Source: Maniola hyperantus (taxonomy: Eukaryota; Arthropoda; Insecta; Lepidoptera; Nymphalidae). From it: 64,000 nucleotides of DNA. This document shows, in pieces, positions 51,361 through 62,586 of this stretch. The notes beneath the pieces are model-generated. The model searched no databases. It saw only the letters and a program-made list of their open reading frames with translations, and had not been told where the DNA came from. Both the position numbers and the translations under genes were made by a program. The DNA lies in NCBI RefSeq assembly GCF_902806685.2, contig NC_048538.1, forward strand, positions 6,882,001-6,946,000, in the 5' to 3' direction. Within the stretch, counting starts at the first letter, position 1. Each line of letters opens with the position of its first letter.

Positions 51361-54300
51361 TTAAACTACGTGAGTAACACGGTACGAGTGTTTTTCCTCT
51401 ATCACCGTTTGTATCGTACGGTGCACATTCTCCGGCAAGTGGTCGAGCAGCATCCTAGGCATCACTTGTAGTTCCATGAAGTCCTCGGGACATGCCCACC
51501 GCATCTCGTACGTAGGTTCTTGCGTGCGCACTTTTCTATATAAAAAATAACATCGGCATTAAGTTTTGTTCTCTATGTGAAGTATTCCTCATTGCTGAGG
51601 GTCTGGACCCCTTTACATTGCTTAAAATTGGTACAAAGTGGTAGATGTTTTCTTGGGCTAATAACACAGAGAATTCAACGCCTAGAGTACGCATATTCAA
51701 GGTTTTGCATGAAACAAAATCGTAAAATGTTGGCGGGGGACAGGGGAGAATGCTTTGTTGTAATTGGTAGACTTAAAAGTGACGTGTGGCTAATAATAAT
51801 GCGGTAGGCCGTGGGTTCCCATATCCTTTCACATAGATAACTACGACTCAACTACGAGTATCTAGGTAAGTGCTATTTCAACTCTTAGGTTAGTGATAGT
51901 AACCGAGACCAACGGCTTAACATGTTCTCCGAGGCATTAAGAAATTGAAAAAGCCAAATTCGGACCTCCAAATTCCCTCACCACCCATAAAGATGGGTAA
52001 TGGAATGCCATATAGTACCCGACAGGTCATAATGGCAATCGGGATATGAGGCAGGGCATCACCATCCCGATTTTCATCTCGACCTGTCGCGTAGTATAGC
52101 TACTGACTTGGCATCAACGTTGTCAATCGCAATCGAATGATATGCGTTGCCACAATTAGACCAGACGTCAATAAATTTTGATATCAACCAAATAACGTAG
52201 GTACATCGTACACAAATCGGTCTATACTCTGTACCTAAATATCGTACTGTTTTTTCGATTAAATCAGAAATTATTTTGAATTTAAAGTTATAGAAGTCAT
52301 AGTTTTCTAAATAAGTAATGTTGATTACCTTTCCTCATCCGATTCATTGCTTTGGTCAGACATAAACATTAGACAAGAAAAAATTATTGAAAAAATATTT
52401 TGTCTCTCAATTGAATGTCAGTACAACTAAATAACAGTAATATCAGGCGACAAACTCTCTTATAGATGAATCGCCCCACTGCAAGTTCAAGGCCAAGAGT
52501 TATTTGTCTCTGATGTAAGTACATATATCTTTCCACCAACGCGAAACGGCCGAAACTAATAATGATTAATCTAATCTTTAATCTGTCGATAAGTTACTTA
52601 GCAACGTTGTTATTAATGAAAAATTCAAACTATTTTATTTATATTACTAAGTCACCGGAAGCGGAGGTCTTACAGCCGTAATCAGAGTCGCTTAATCGTT
52701 ACTTAAGTTTAGTTAAAACGGGACAGAGCTATATCTCTCACATAAATCTGTCTCGTATTAATTCAATCTTAAGTAACGATTAGCGACTCCTGAGTACCGC
52801 GGTAAGTCATGTACTTATAGTCCGCGACAGGTTGAGATGGCACTCGGGGTATGAGGCGGGGGGCGTCCTGCACACCCGAACGTCACCCGCGCTCGCCCGC
52901 ATTCGGTTAAAGCGGGGGCTGTGCTGGTGTGCGGGACGTTCCCTCCCCGATTGTCATTTCAACCTGTCGCATACTATAATTTACTTACTTTTCAATCCCC
53001 ATGCGCTTGCGTCGAACAATGTGCAAGATCCTGCCGGCTGTGAACAGTCGCGCCGAGGAAAACCGCCGTGCGAACACGTTCCTCGACACTAGCGCCGCCT
53101 CCTAAACATCACATGTAATATAACAATTTAGTGTACATATACATATACGGCCCTAGCCGGCGAAATAGACCACCTATAAATTACAAGACCACCACCGGGA
53201 CACCAAGTTGTCCCGCTCTCCAAACGGGTAAGGAGGCCACGCCTCGAGGCTCATACCTCCGTTTGGCCAAACAGAAAAAACGGTGAAGATCCGAGCTGCT
53301 GTACCATATACAGTGGACTCTACTGCCCTAAGACAGATGCCTAACATGCGCGCCCTCAGCTCACCTTGAAAAGGGGTGAAACAAATAGTCCAGGGTAAAA
53401 TCTGCCAATAAAACTCCTATTTATGAAACTAAACTGGTACCTAAACTATTTATGAAAACATGGACTCAAAATAAGTTAACATGATAAACTCTTTAGTTAT
53501 TCCTATTTTATTCGAATTCATACGAAGAAGATTCGTTTAGCAAGTTTCATAAGGCCGCGGATACACTAGTAATTTTTGTAATGAATTTAGAATTTTGTAA
53601 TGACATGATTAACTTACAACAATAATGTAAACACTCTTATAAGTACATTAATTTACCGTAGTAAAGTTGTCAGTTGATTAAGTAAACTACTTATGTGAGT
53701 AAAACTTACAGGTAGGTATAAATGCGCCTAAGAATCGGTTTAGTAAGAATGAAAAATCCGTAACAAATAATAAGAAAGTGAACCTAATAAACTTTTTAGA
53801 AATAGAACGAACGGCAGCACTGCTGTGTAAAAAATCATGCAAGAAAATACAAAAATTCAATGCAAATACAAAACTTCCAGACACAATTTCAACACTATGG
53901 AGCTAAATAAACGCGTGGCTTATAATATAACATTAAAAATATATTATACCAGAAACAGTTCACCAATAGAAACACACAATGATCAAAGGTGATTTCTAAG
54001 ACTCCATATAGTCATTTTTAATATTTGCTACATTTTGAATTTTGACTTTAAAAAATAAAGGAAAAAATTAACACAGTCTATAAAATCCGGCTGAATTCAG
54101 ATTTTTCGAGTCGATCAAGTCAAGCTGATAACAAGAATATAATATGTGAACTCTTTTAATTTAACCACACTTTAGGTACTGGTTACTTTAAACTTTACAT
54201 TAGTCAAACATTCGACGTTAGGACGTATGGTGTGTGGGACTAAATTGATTAGTCCGCACGCCCCCGAAAAGTGATATGTGTCCACGGTCGGGTGACTTAA

Positions 54301-57300
54301 GAAATCAGGGGCCTCGTCTTCGCCGTAGGTAGGTGAGTTTCCCAATCCTAGCTGCAAAAGAGCATTGTTAGTCGTTTTTGGGGAGAGTGCAAGAAAATTG
54401 CCCGTCCCCTTATTCTCACGAGTTTCTCTCCCTTTCTTGACACAACTTTATGGACAAAGACGGACTTTGTAGACAGTTTAGATCACTGAGTAGGTTTAGA
54501 TATATATGTTTGCTGTCGCTGTGGGTAGCGAAATCTTCCACATGATATGCCGTGGCTATAGGGATACGCGCCATAACCTCAAGTTCTCACTACCAGCAGC
54601 GGCAGTGAATCTCCTAGCATCCTAAATCTGAACAGGCCTAAATATGTATGTATGTATGTATATACATTATTGCACCACAGAAACACGAATGACAGGTTAC
54701 AAAAAGAAATCTTAATAAGTAGGTACAAAAAGGCGGTCTTATCGCTAAATACCTACTTCGTCGTGTATAGCGTGCATAAAGGCGTCAATAACGTGGCGTA
54801 CCTACCTAGTAACATTGCGTATTTTGGACGTCAAACAGGTTAGAAGCTTAAACGTATACCTACCATCACTGTCAAACAGTCACGTTAGAACACCAAACAT
54901 GCAATAACAAATCTGTATTATTCAACGCGGCGTTCTGACGTTGCGTCAGAGCGTCGCGTACCTACTGCAAGCGCGCGCACTTTTGTGACAGATTCAAACT
55001 TGAATATTACTTACAACACAAAGCATCGCCATAGCGCGGCGCTATTACACGACGTTATTACGTCTTGGCGCGCGCTAAGACCTTGTCCAGAAGGAACAAA
55101 TTCGCCGCTAATAATTTCGCACGAATTAATGCGTGCGTCGCGCAGCGTCGTACTGCGCGGGAATACATCACGTCCAGAGGCATCGCTTGAGTAAACTTGC
55201 GCGTAAATTGCATGCAGTTCGCCACAATCTCCGCGCATATTACAGTCGAGATACCAGAAACTCCTTGGATCATCCAGTTTACGCGTGAACTTTAGAGTGA
55301 GGGTTGTGAATACTGAATGGAATCCGCTCTAAATGCGACATGATTTGTGGCGAATTCGCTTCTTCAAGATAAGGTCTAAGTTCTTTTTGACGAAAGCTAA
55401 TGATGATTTATGCTAAGACGTGGCGGGCACGAGCCTTGCCAGTTTATTAACTACTTTATGCTTCACCGTGTGGCGTCCGAGCACGGACGTGTATAAACTG
55501 TTTAATAAACTGGCACGGCTCGTGCCCACCACGAGTTAGCATAAATCATCCTTAAGGCTGTGAAATATAAACGTTAGTGTCACTCACGACAAAGATGAAC
55601 ACACAATGAATTCGAAGATGCGGTGATTCCCAAGCGGACGGCACACGGCACACGAAACCTGGTAAAAAGGCTCAACTGACAGCACTCACGGTGGAGACGC
55701 CCTGCACGAGCAGAGCGTCCGAGTCGTCGGAGTTGTTCGCTTCCAGGTCTTCGGGCCGCCGCCAGGTCGACTCCAGGTCCCGCGCTGGCACGCCGAACAA
55801 CGCGTAACCGAAGCCGTTCAGCATTATCCGATACTGTAACAATTTGTGGACTGAACTTAGGTTTGCGCTCGACGACAATCAATCAGATCAGAGCAATGAT
55901 GAGGTTAGGTTCGGTTGGAGCGCGCTTGCCTAGAAGATTGCCTTGAAGGTATTCAAATTATAAGTACTTAATATTATTCATGAAAACCACTAGAGTGAGG
56001 ATTTGCACTTCGGAAAATAATGTTACGAACAAAACTTCAACGTTCAATTATTTCATGATTCATGAGTTCCAAATTCTGCTAAACTCTGAATATCCAAGTG
56101 TTTACATCAAAAATGGCTTTACATGGGCTGTATTACGATTGGAATAATGAAGTTTACAAAAGGGGTTTAAGTCTAGCCTAGTAGCCTAGTGGTTAAGACG
56201 TCCGCCTCCTATTCAGATTTATTTCCGGGCATGTACCCATAATTTTTTATATGCGTCTTAAACATTAAAATATCACTTGCTTAAACGACGAAGCAAAATA
56301 TCGTGAGGAAACGTAAAGGAAGTAATTACTGCTTTGCAGGATCCTAATCTTTTTACGTTAGGTACTGTGGTTAAGCCACTACTAGATCTTACCTTAGGTA
56401 ATTTGGTAGCATGTATAGTCTGTATGACTTTAGTTCGCAGGTTCTCTATACTGTGCACGCTGAGTCGCATCACTAGGTCATCGCCCACGCCGATCGACAG
56501 CACAAAACTCTCCGTGAACCGGGCTGCTTCGCGGCTTATGAGGCCCGCTGGAATGAGACGACAGGAAATTCAATTACAGTACGACAAGGCCCTCTTGGCA
56601 CTTGAATGACATTGACAGGGGGGCGCTGTGAATATTCGAACAAAAACAAAGGGGACACTTGAGGGCAACGTTAGTTCCGATTTTTGCCACGCGCCAAGAT
56701 AGCCTTGTCGCACTGTATGATCTACAATGGTAAGTTGACTTCTACATTTATCCTGAAGATGGTGGAGACGAGATGTGGTTTACTCCATAGACAAGTTCTT
56801 AATCCTATCAATAACCAGATAGGTAACTACTATTATTGTGTAAACGCTAAAACAAGATATTAACGCTTAGCCTCTAGCACGATCACTATACATACTAATA
56901 TTATAAATGCAAAATTGTGTCTATCTGTCTGCTAACCTTTCACGGCCCATCCGTTCAACCGATTTTGACGAAATTGGTACAAAGATAGCTTGCATACCGG
57001 GGAAGGACATAGGCATTTTATCCCGGAAATTCCAAGAGTACCCACGGGATTTTAAAAACCCTAATACCACGCGGACGATGTCGCGAGCATCATCTAGTAA
57101 ATGCATAAGTGTGTTTGTTTGTTGGTTTGTTGTTTTGTCTTTCAATCATGTCGCAACGGATCGACGTGATTTTTTACATGCGAATTAGTTACCTAAAGAC
57201 CTGGAGCGACATAGGTTACTTTTTATTCCGGAAAATAAAAGAGTTCCCACTGGATTTTAAAAAACGTACCTAAATCCACGCGGACGAAGTCGCGGGCATT

Positions 57301-59199
57301 ATTTAGTTCTGTATAAGTGTGTTTGTGTGGCTGTAGTACTTTTTATCATAAGAAAATTGAGTTTTTTACCTGGTGTCGAAAACGCAAACACTTTTAGGTG
57401 AGGATATTTTGGCCTTAATTTTAGCGCCACTAATACTGCCACTCCGGCACCAAGACTGTGTCCTGAAAGCAAAACATACTTTTCAAATAAACGTTTACTT
57501 AGCTTAATATCAGCTAATCTAAATATATAAAAGGAAAAGATGACTGACTGACTGACTGACTGACTGACTGATTGATCTACGCACAGCTCAAACTACTGGA
57601 CGGATCAGGCTGGGTATGCAGATAGCTATTATGACATAGGCATCCGCTAAGAAAGGATTTTTGAAAATTCAACCCCTAAAGGGGTAAAATAGGGGTTTAA
57701 AATTTGTGTAGTCCACGCGTACGAAGTCGCGAGCATAAGCTAGTTGCTTTTATAAGATTAAAGATATAGGAAGAAACTACCGTATTGATTTCGGTTAGGG
57801 CGATAAATACTAAACTAGATTCTGTGAGCCTATTTTTAAATAAACTTTTATAAGTGCTTTTGAGTCATTAAAAGAATATACCACTAGTTCGGTAGGTATG
57901 CCTTTCTTACTGAGAACAACTAGCAAGTACAATACGCGACAGAATATAATGTACATCGACCTTTAGTTGAAGATAGCGGATTTGTAGAGCATTGTCTCTG
58001 TCGTTGACATAACGTGATATAGGTATGAGTGACAGAGACAGTACATTATTTGCTAGAGCGAGTCATATCCACGTTTTTTTATCATTTAAGTACATAATCT
58101 ACTATAGTATACTTATTAGGAGTTTTTTTTTTGTACAGTGATCGTTTTAAGTACCTGTTAGTATAAGGTCATAATGTGGGAACTGCTGGAAAGTTCTGTC
58201 AAGCACCGGCATGAGTCGCCTCAACATTTTTGCGGCACCCATGGACATGCCTTTATGCGCTGCCGTGTCTTCTGGTAAACCTGAAAAATGTAGGTGTATT
58301 TGTAATCTAAATATATAAAAGGAAACGGTGACTGACTGACTGACTAATCTATCAATGCAAAGCTCAAACTACTGGACGGATCGGGCTGAAATTTGGCATG
58401 CAGATAGCTATTATGACGTAGGCATCCGCTAAGAAAGGATTTTTGAAAATTCAATCCTTAAGGGGGAGAAATAGGGGTTTGAAATTTGTGTATTCCACGC
58501 GGGCGAATTCGCGAGCATAAGCTAGTACAGATATATAAACATAAATAAATAATATTTAATTAAGTATAGTCTGCGACAGGTCGAGATGGCAATCGGGGTA
58601 TGAGGCGAGGGGATGCACCGCACACCCGTACATCACCCGCGCTCGCCCGCACCGGGCTAGCGCGAGGGCTGTGCGGGTGTGCGGAGCGTCCCTACTCCAA
58701 TTGCCATTTCGACCCGTCGCGGACTATACTCGATGATAATCATCATCATCATTGTCAACCGATAGATGTCCACTGCTGGACATAGGTCTCTAGGTGTAGG
58801 GACTTCCACACGCCACTTTCAGGCGGCGCAATGATAATATTTTAACATAATATACATAGAAGACTTAAAACTGGTCATTTACGTAGATTGTCGGAGACAT
58901 TGTAGAGCGCTATCTCTTCTAATCTCGCACGTTTTATATCTTATATCTTACTCGTTACCGAACACGCATTTTATAAGTAAATTGGTACACCACGTAATAT
59001 GAATGTAACATATTGTCTACGCTATTATAATGTTGTTGTTCTGTAATTGTGCTAGCAAAGATTCGAAAAACTTACCATCTGCTTCAAATTTTTCCGATCC
59101 GGCTGTGAAATCCGTGAATATGTCTCTTAACGATATTGATCCTCGAACTGCTACCACTATGCTCTCGCGATCGTGATCCGCTATCACGCAAAACGGTAA
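51361..59199 (-). CDS. Diacylglycerol lipase, 3' eight exons (partial)
   Basis: Sn-1-specific DAG lipase that makes the endocannabinoid-type lipid 2-AG at the plasma membrane. Minus-strand exons: 59199-59076, 58280-58155, 57462-57370, 56547-56393, 55833-55690, 53101-52989, 52349-52329 and 51535-51361; 951 nt, 316 aa plus stop, phases consistent. Motifs in order: VVAVRGSISLRDIFTD (lipase-3 start), GHSLGAG with the catalytic Ser across the exon B/C junction, SIGVGDDLVMRL with the likely catalytic Asp, an acidic loop NNSDDSD (regulatory-insert position), TAGRILHI, and LLDHLPENV with the likely catalytic His. The tail ends soon after, as in DAGL-beta; DAGL-alpha has a long tail. The N-terminal four-helix membrane part must lie upstream beyond the window, with the LINE between. 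One exon is only 21 nt. Insect genomes carry inaE and relatives; I cannot settle which orthologue this is. Confidence 0.88.
52014..52101. mobile_element. Palindromic MITE M2 (short form)
   Basis: TACCCGACAGGTCATAATGG to CATCTCGACCTGTCGCGTAG. DAGL intron. Confidence 0.75.
52816..52979. mobile_element. Palindromic MITE M2 at a DAGL splice donor
   Basis: TATAGTCCGCGACAGGTTGA to TTTCAACCTGTCGCATACTA. Its right end lies only about 9 nt beyond the DAGL exon boundary at 52989. Confidence 0.8.
53140..53410. repeat. Unclassified GC-richer segment in DAGL intron
   Basis: Runs from CGGCCCTAGCCGGCGAAATA to AAAAGGGGTGAAACAAATAG, and stands out from the AT-rich intron. It contains ACACCAAGTTGTCCCGCTCT and GGAGGCCACGCCTCGAGGCT. 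Possibly a retrotransposon fragment; no coding frame recognised. Confidence 0.3.
54215..54345 (-). mobile_element. Jockey-type LINE 3' fragment in DAGL intron
   Basis: The minus strand reads GEDEAPDFLSHP, matching the end of the full LINE near 59750 (GEDEVPDF). Shared DNA includes AGTCCGCACGCCCCCGA and GGCCTCGTCTTCGCCG. Confidence 0.7.
54643..54664. repeat. Short TATG microsatellite
   Basis: About five TATG units, then TATAC, in a DAGL intron. Confidence 0.8.
55402..55552. mobile_element. Palindromic MITE
   Basis: GATGATTTATGCTAA to TTAGCATAAATCATC; about 48-bp arms with few mismatches (GGGCACGAGCC, GCCAGTTTATTAA). DAGL intron. Confidence 0.85.
56172..56325 (+). mobile_element. SINE S1, partial head
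   Basis: GCCTAGTGGTTAAGACGTCC, degenerate B box, ATATCACTTGCTTAAACGAC, TCGTGAGGAAAC. DAGL intron. Confidence 0.6.
56575..56717. mobile_element. MITE M12
   Basis: TACAGTACGACAAGGCCCTC on the left; AAGATAGCCTTGTCGCACTGTA on the right (written in part). DAGL intron. Confidence 0.7.
56888..57306 (+). mobile_element. Two family A Helitron-like copies head to tail
   Basis: First copy ACATACTAATATTATAAATG to GAGCATCATCTAG|T (57094); second, long variant, to GGGCATTATTTAG|T (57306). DAGL intron. Confidence 0.75.
57520..57743 (+). mobile_element. Helitron-like family B (near complete)
   Basis: TCTAAATATATAAAAGGAAA, about seven GACT units, CTAAGAAAGGATTTTTGAAA, GCGAGCATAAGCTAG|T. DAGL intron. Confidence 0.8.
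57930..58050. mobile_element. Palindromic MITE M1 (right end lost)
   Basis: AGTACAATACGCGACAGAAT to ATGAGTGACAGAGACAGTAC. Confidence 0.65.
58302..58524 (+). mobile_element. Helitron-like family B
   Basis: TCTAAATATATAAAAGGAAA to GCGAGCATAAGCTAG|T. DAGL intron. Confidence 0.8.
58562..58731. mobile_element. Palindromic MITE M2 (long form)
   Basis: TAAGTATAGTCTGCGACAGG to TTTCGACCCGTCGCGGACTA, with the GC-rich centre intact. Confidence 0.8.
58735..58835 (-). mobile_element. RTE-type LINE tail
   Basis: ATCATCATCATCATTGTCAA, GATGTCCACTGCTGGACATA, GGGACTTCCACACGCC: the 3' coding end and trinucleotide tail of the RTE family. Confidence 0.65.
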
Positions 59200-59670
59200 C
59201 TGAAACAATAAAATTGCATATTAAACAGTGTGTTTTTAGCTGGGTCAGTAGGTACGGGGAAATCTAAAACCATAGGAGATACAGGGACACTGGGACACCA
59301 TAGCGACATCGCTGGCTACGTCCATGGCTACTTCTGGCTACCTACCGTAGCCAAATGAGGTTACCAAACAACAACACAACATTAGCCAACACAAACACAG
59401 TGGCGTCCGTCCTGGCGATCAGTTGGCCACTGAGTGAGGGAGGCGTTTTGTGTGTTGTTTCGGATTGACTATGCTGCGTAGGCCCTACTGGCCGCTACAG
59501 CGTCACCGGGGGGGTTGGCGAGCGCGAAGCTCCGCCTGGGGGTGAGCCCTAGGGCTCGAAGAAATAATACGAGAGGTCGGGGGGCAACGTCCTCCTAAGG
59601 GCGCCTCCTGTGAGGCTCGGACCACGGCTTAGGATGACGTTGGGATGGGTTGAGTTGTCGGTTTTGTTGG

Positions 59671-62586
59671 TTAGTCCGTACGCCCCCGAGGCCGTGGCGT
59701 GAGCCCACGTCCGGGTGACGTTAGAAATCGGGGACCTCGTCTTCGCCGGCGAAGACGCTGTGATGAGGTTGAATTGTGTAGCCCTACGAGATAGGGTGCA
59801 TTGTCGGTCATGATTTGATCGTCGGGGTCATTAAGGACGTGCTTAGGGCGTCTTTTATCTGGGGGGTCGTTTCGGTCAGGGGTGTAAGTCGCTGCCTCAA
59901 CTATTAGGGGGTTGGGGTGTCTAATGGCTTTCTCAAAATAATTTTTGGAAAGCTGTTTAAAGTAATGAGCTATTGTCGGGAGTTGGAGGTCTCTGTGGAG
60001 GTCCACGTTGCGCATGTACCACGGGGAGCCAGTGGCCGTACGCATAAACTTATTCTGTAGGACTTGGAGAGGTTTGAGAGAGGAGGGCGGCAGGTGTGCA
60101 AATGCAACACAGGCATAAGACATTATTGGGCGGATGCACGTTTTGTATAGCGTGACTTTGTGTCGAAGTGACATTTTGCTCTTTGCGCAAATCATGGGGT
60201 AAAGACGGGAGAGCACATACGCTGCGTTCTTGCGGACTCTACGAATGTGCGCGGCGAAGCTCATCTTGTCATCAAAGGTTACACCCAAGTACTTGGTATT
60301 AGTTTGCCAGGGAATGGGGCGGTCGTAAAGAGTTATTTCAGTCTGTCGAAGTTTGTATTGTGATTTCCTTTTGGACTTTTGAAAGAGCACTGCTGCGCTT
60401 TTCTCCGGGTTAACCTCTATCCTCCAAAGGCGGAACCAGTGGCCTAGGCTACTGACTGCCTTTTGGAGTCGAGCTTTAACGTTCCGGTAGTTTAAGTCGG
60501 AGCTATATAGAGCGGTGTCATCCGCGAACTGGGCTATATGAACATGAGGGGATCTGGGAATGTCGCTGGTGTACAGCGCGTACAAAAGTGGCGAGAGCAG
60601 GGAGCCCTGAGGGACTCCTGCTCGGAGAGGTCTTGGGGAGGATAGGGTCCCATCCAGACGGTAGCGAAAAGTTCGATTGGTGAGAAATTCTCGTAGTAAA
60701 CGTACGAGTCTTTCGGGCACGCCTAGATGGTAAAGCTTGTAGATCAAGCCGGCGTGCCACACCTTGTCGAAGGCTTTGGCTACATCGAAGAAGAGGGCTC
60801 CCGTTGGGATACCTCTCGTTTTGAATCGGTTGAAGCCGAGAAGGATGTGCTCCGTGAGGCGGTGCACTTGATGAACACATGAGTGTCTGGTTCGAAAGCC
60901 AAATTGCTCGTCGTTGAGGAGGTTTTTCTCCTCTACGACGGACCTAAGTCGATTAAGGATAACTTTCTCATACACCTTGCCAAGGGTGTTGAGCAAACTA
61001 ATGGGGCGGTAGCTAGTAGGGAGGTTCCTAGGTTTCCCTGGCTTGGGGATGCCTATAACGGTAGCTTCTTTCCACCTGTCGGGGAAGGAGCATCCTGCCA
61101 TGAGGGTGTTAAAAATTACAACCAGGAGGTTGATTAATACGTCAGGGAGTAACTTTAGAGTTTTGTTATTAATAGAGTCGGGGCCTGGGGCTTTTTTGGC
61201 GTGAAATTCTTTGATAATTTGACGAACTTCGCCGCTATTTGTCGGGAGGATTGGATCGCCACCTGGGGCGGAAGAGAAGATAGATGCTAGTTTGTTTTCA
61301 ACTAGTTCTATGTGGGACTTGTCTACAGAGATGGTGCTCGGGGAGCATTGGGCTTCTAAGCTATCGGCCAAGCATTCGGCCTTATCGACATCTTCAAAGG
61401 CGGGCGGTTGATTGGGACGTAAAAGCGGAGGAGTGGCCGAGACAGGGTCGGCTTTGAGAGCTCTCGCCAGGCTGTAGTAGGCTACATGCGATGGCTTGAG
61501 CTCACTCAGCTTCCTGTCCCATTGTTCGTCGCGGAGTTCGGCAAGGCGAGCCTTTACCTCCCTCTGGGCTCTCCAGAGTTCTCTCCGGTTGTCGGCGTTA
61601 GGACATGCGTCATGGGCTCTACGTTTAGCGTTTTTGATGGTGATGAGTTCTCTGGCGTCGTCCGGCAACTGTCGACGGGTGAAACCGTTCGGCATCTGTC
61701 GGGAGCAGGCGCTTAGAGCATCGCGGATATGATTAGTAAGGTGCAGTGAGGCTGCATGCGCTTCATCTAGGCTACCTATAATGTCAGGAATTTGAGAGAT
61801 GTGCACTGAGTCTATAGACTTAAGATGCTCTGAGAGCTTCTTGAAGTCAATGACTGTTTTGGTCGGGGGGGCCGCGGTGGGCGGGGGTCCTAGCCGCAAT
61901 AGGACGGGACGGTGGTCTGAGCCTAGCTCGGACAGCACCTCCAAAGGACTCACCTGAAGGGCGATGTTCTTTAGAAGAGCTATATCGAGTATGTCCGGTC
62001 TGTCTGTTGAATTGTCGGTCATTGGATAACGAGTCGGTGTGTCAGGGGCTATAACTATGAAGTTAAGATCGGGGCGGTGCGTCAGTCTTTCGAGTTGGCG
62101 TCCTCGTGAGTTCGGGGAGCGGCAATTCCAACTTTGATGTTTGGCGTTAAGGTCTCCGGCCACGATAACGGAGTCTCCTAATGAGAGAAGTGCGCGGATG
62201 TCACTTTCTAACAGATCTTTCGAGGGAGAGAGATAAACGGATGCTAGTATGACCGACGGATGGCCAGTCATACTCACCTGACATATGGAAGCTTCCATGT
62301 TGGTTAGTTGTGGAGGATCGAGAGGAGTGCAGTGAAGAGCCCTTCTGTAGTATATGGCAGTGCCACCCTTAGCAGTGGCCCTGTCGTTTCTGACTATATT
62401 AAAATTAGCAATTCTGGGATTACTTCTACTAGGTTTCAAGAAGGTCTCTTGCACTAGAAGAATGTCGGTTTGATGTGCACATACAAATTCGCGGACTTCG
62501 TCCATTTGGTCGATAAGGCCGTTCGCGTTGTAGAACGCGACTACTAAGGAGTGGGGTTTTAATCTACCTTTGGTCGTACTATCCAT
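59671..62586 (-). CDS. LINE ORF2: endonuclease / reverse transcriptase
   Basis: 971 aa, uninterrupted. The N-terminal AP-endonuclease domain shows NANGL, LLVQETFL, VAGDLNAKH and GSDHRP. The reverse transcriptase domain shows KAPGPDSI, YRPISLLNTLGK, FDVAKAFDKVWH, GVPQGSLLSPLLYALY and the catalytic FADDTALYSS. The C-terminal region (RPIMSYACVAF, LQVLQNKFMRTATG) resembles Jockey-clade elements. The ATG overlaps the ORF1 stop by 8 nt, suggesting coupled or reinitiating translation. The last ~15 residues (RGLTPRPRGRTD) are read in a different frame from the GEDEVPDF end seen in the related fragment at 54215-54345, hinting at a late frameshift in this copy. Confidence 0.92.
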   Translation of the reverse strand: MDSTTKGRLKPHSLVVAFYNANGLIDQMDEVREFVCAHQTDILLVQETFLKPSRSNPRIANFNIVRNDRATAKGGTAIYYRRALHCTPLDPPQLTNMEASICQVSMTGHPSVILASVYLSPSKDLLESDIRALLSLGDSVIVAGDLNAKHQSWNCRSPNSRGRQLERLTHRPDLNFIVIAPDTPTRYPMTDNSTDRPDILDIALLKNIALQVSPLEVLSELGSDHRPVLLRLGPPPTAAPPTKTVIDFKKLSEHLKSIDSVHISQIPDIIGSLDEAHAASLHLTNHIRDALSACSRQMPNGFTRRQLPDDARELITIKNAKRRAHDACPNADNRRELWRAQREVKARLAELRDEQWDRKLSELKPSHVAYYSLARALKADPVSATPPLLRPNQPPAFEDVDKAECLADSLEAQCSPSTISVDKSHIELVENKLASIFSSAPGGDPILPTNSGEVRQIIKEFHAKKAPGPDSINNKTLKLLPDVLINLLVVIFNTLMAGCSFPDRWKEATVIGIPKPGKPRNLPTSYRPISLLNTLGKVYEKVILNRLRSVVEEKNLLNDEQFGFRTRHSCVHQVHRLTEHILLGFNRFKTRGIPTGALFFDVAKAFDKVWHAGLIYKLYHLGVPERLVRLLREFLTNRTFRYRLDGTLSSPRPLRAGVPQGSLLSPLLYALYTSDIPRSPHVHIAQFADDTALYSSDLNYRNVKARLQKAVSSLGHWFRLWRIEVNPEKSAAVLFQKSKRKSQYKLRQTEITLYDRPIPWQTNTKYLGVTFDDKMSFAAHIRRVRKNAAYVLSRLYPMICAKSKMSLRHKVTLYKTCIRPIMSYACVAFAHLPPSSLKPLQVLQNKFMRTATGSPWYMRNVDLHRDLQLPTIAHYFKQLSKNYFEKAIRHPNPLIVEAATYTPDRNDPPDKRRPKHVLNDPDDQIMTDNAPYLVGLHNSTSSQRLRRRRRGPRFLTSPGRGLTPRPRGRTD

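Noticed and set aside
54172..54357. Minus-strand frame GEDEAPDFLSHP as a possible DAGL exon
   Set aside because: It matches the 3' end of the Jockey-type LINE at about 59750, and including it is not needed: DAGL exons on either side already join in phase.
60883..61137. Plus-strand frames across the LINE (60883-61137, 62610-63023 and others)
   Set aside because: Antisense shadows of the LINE ORFs caused by GC-rich sequence.
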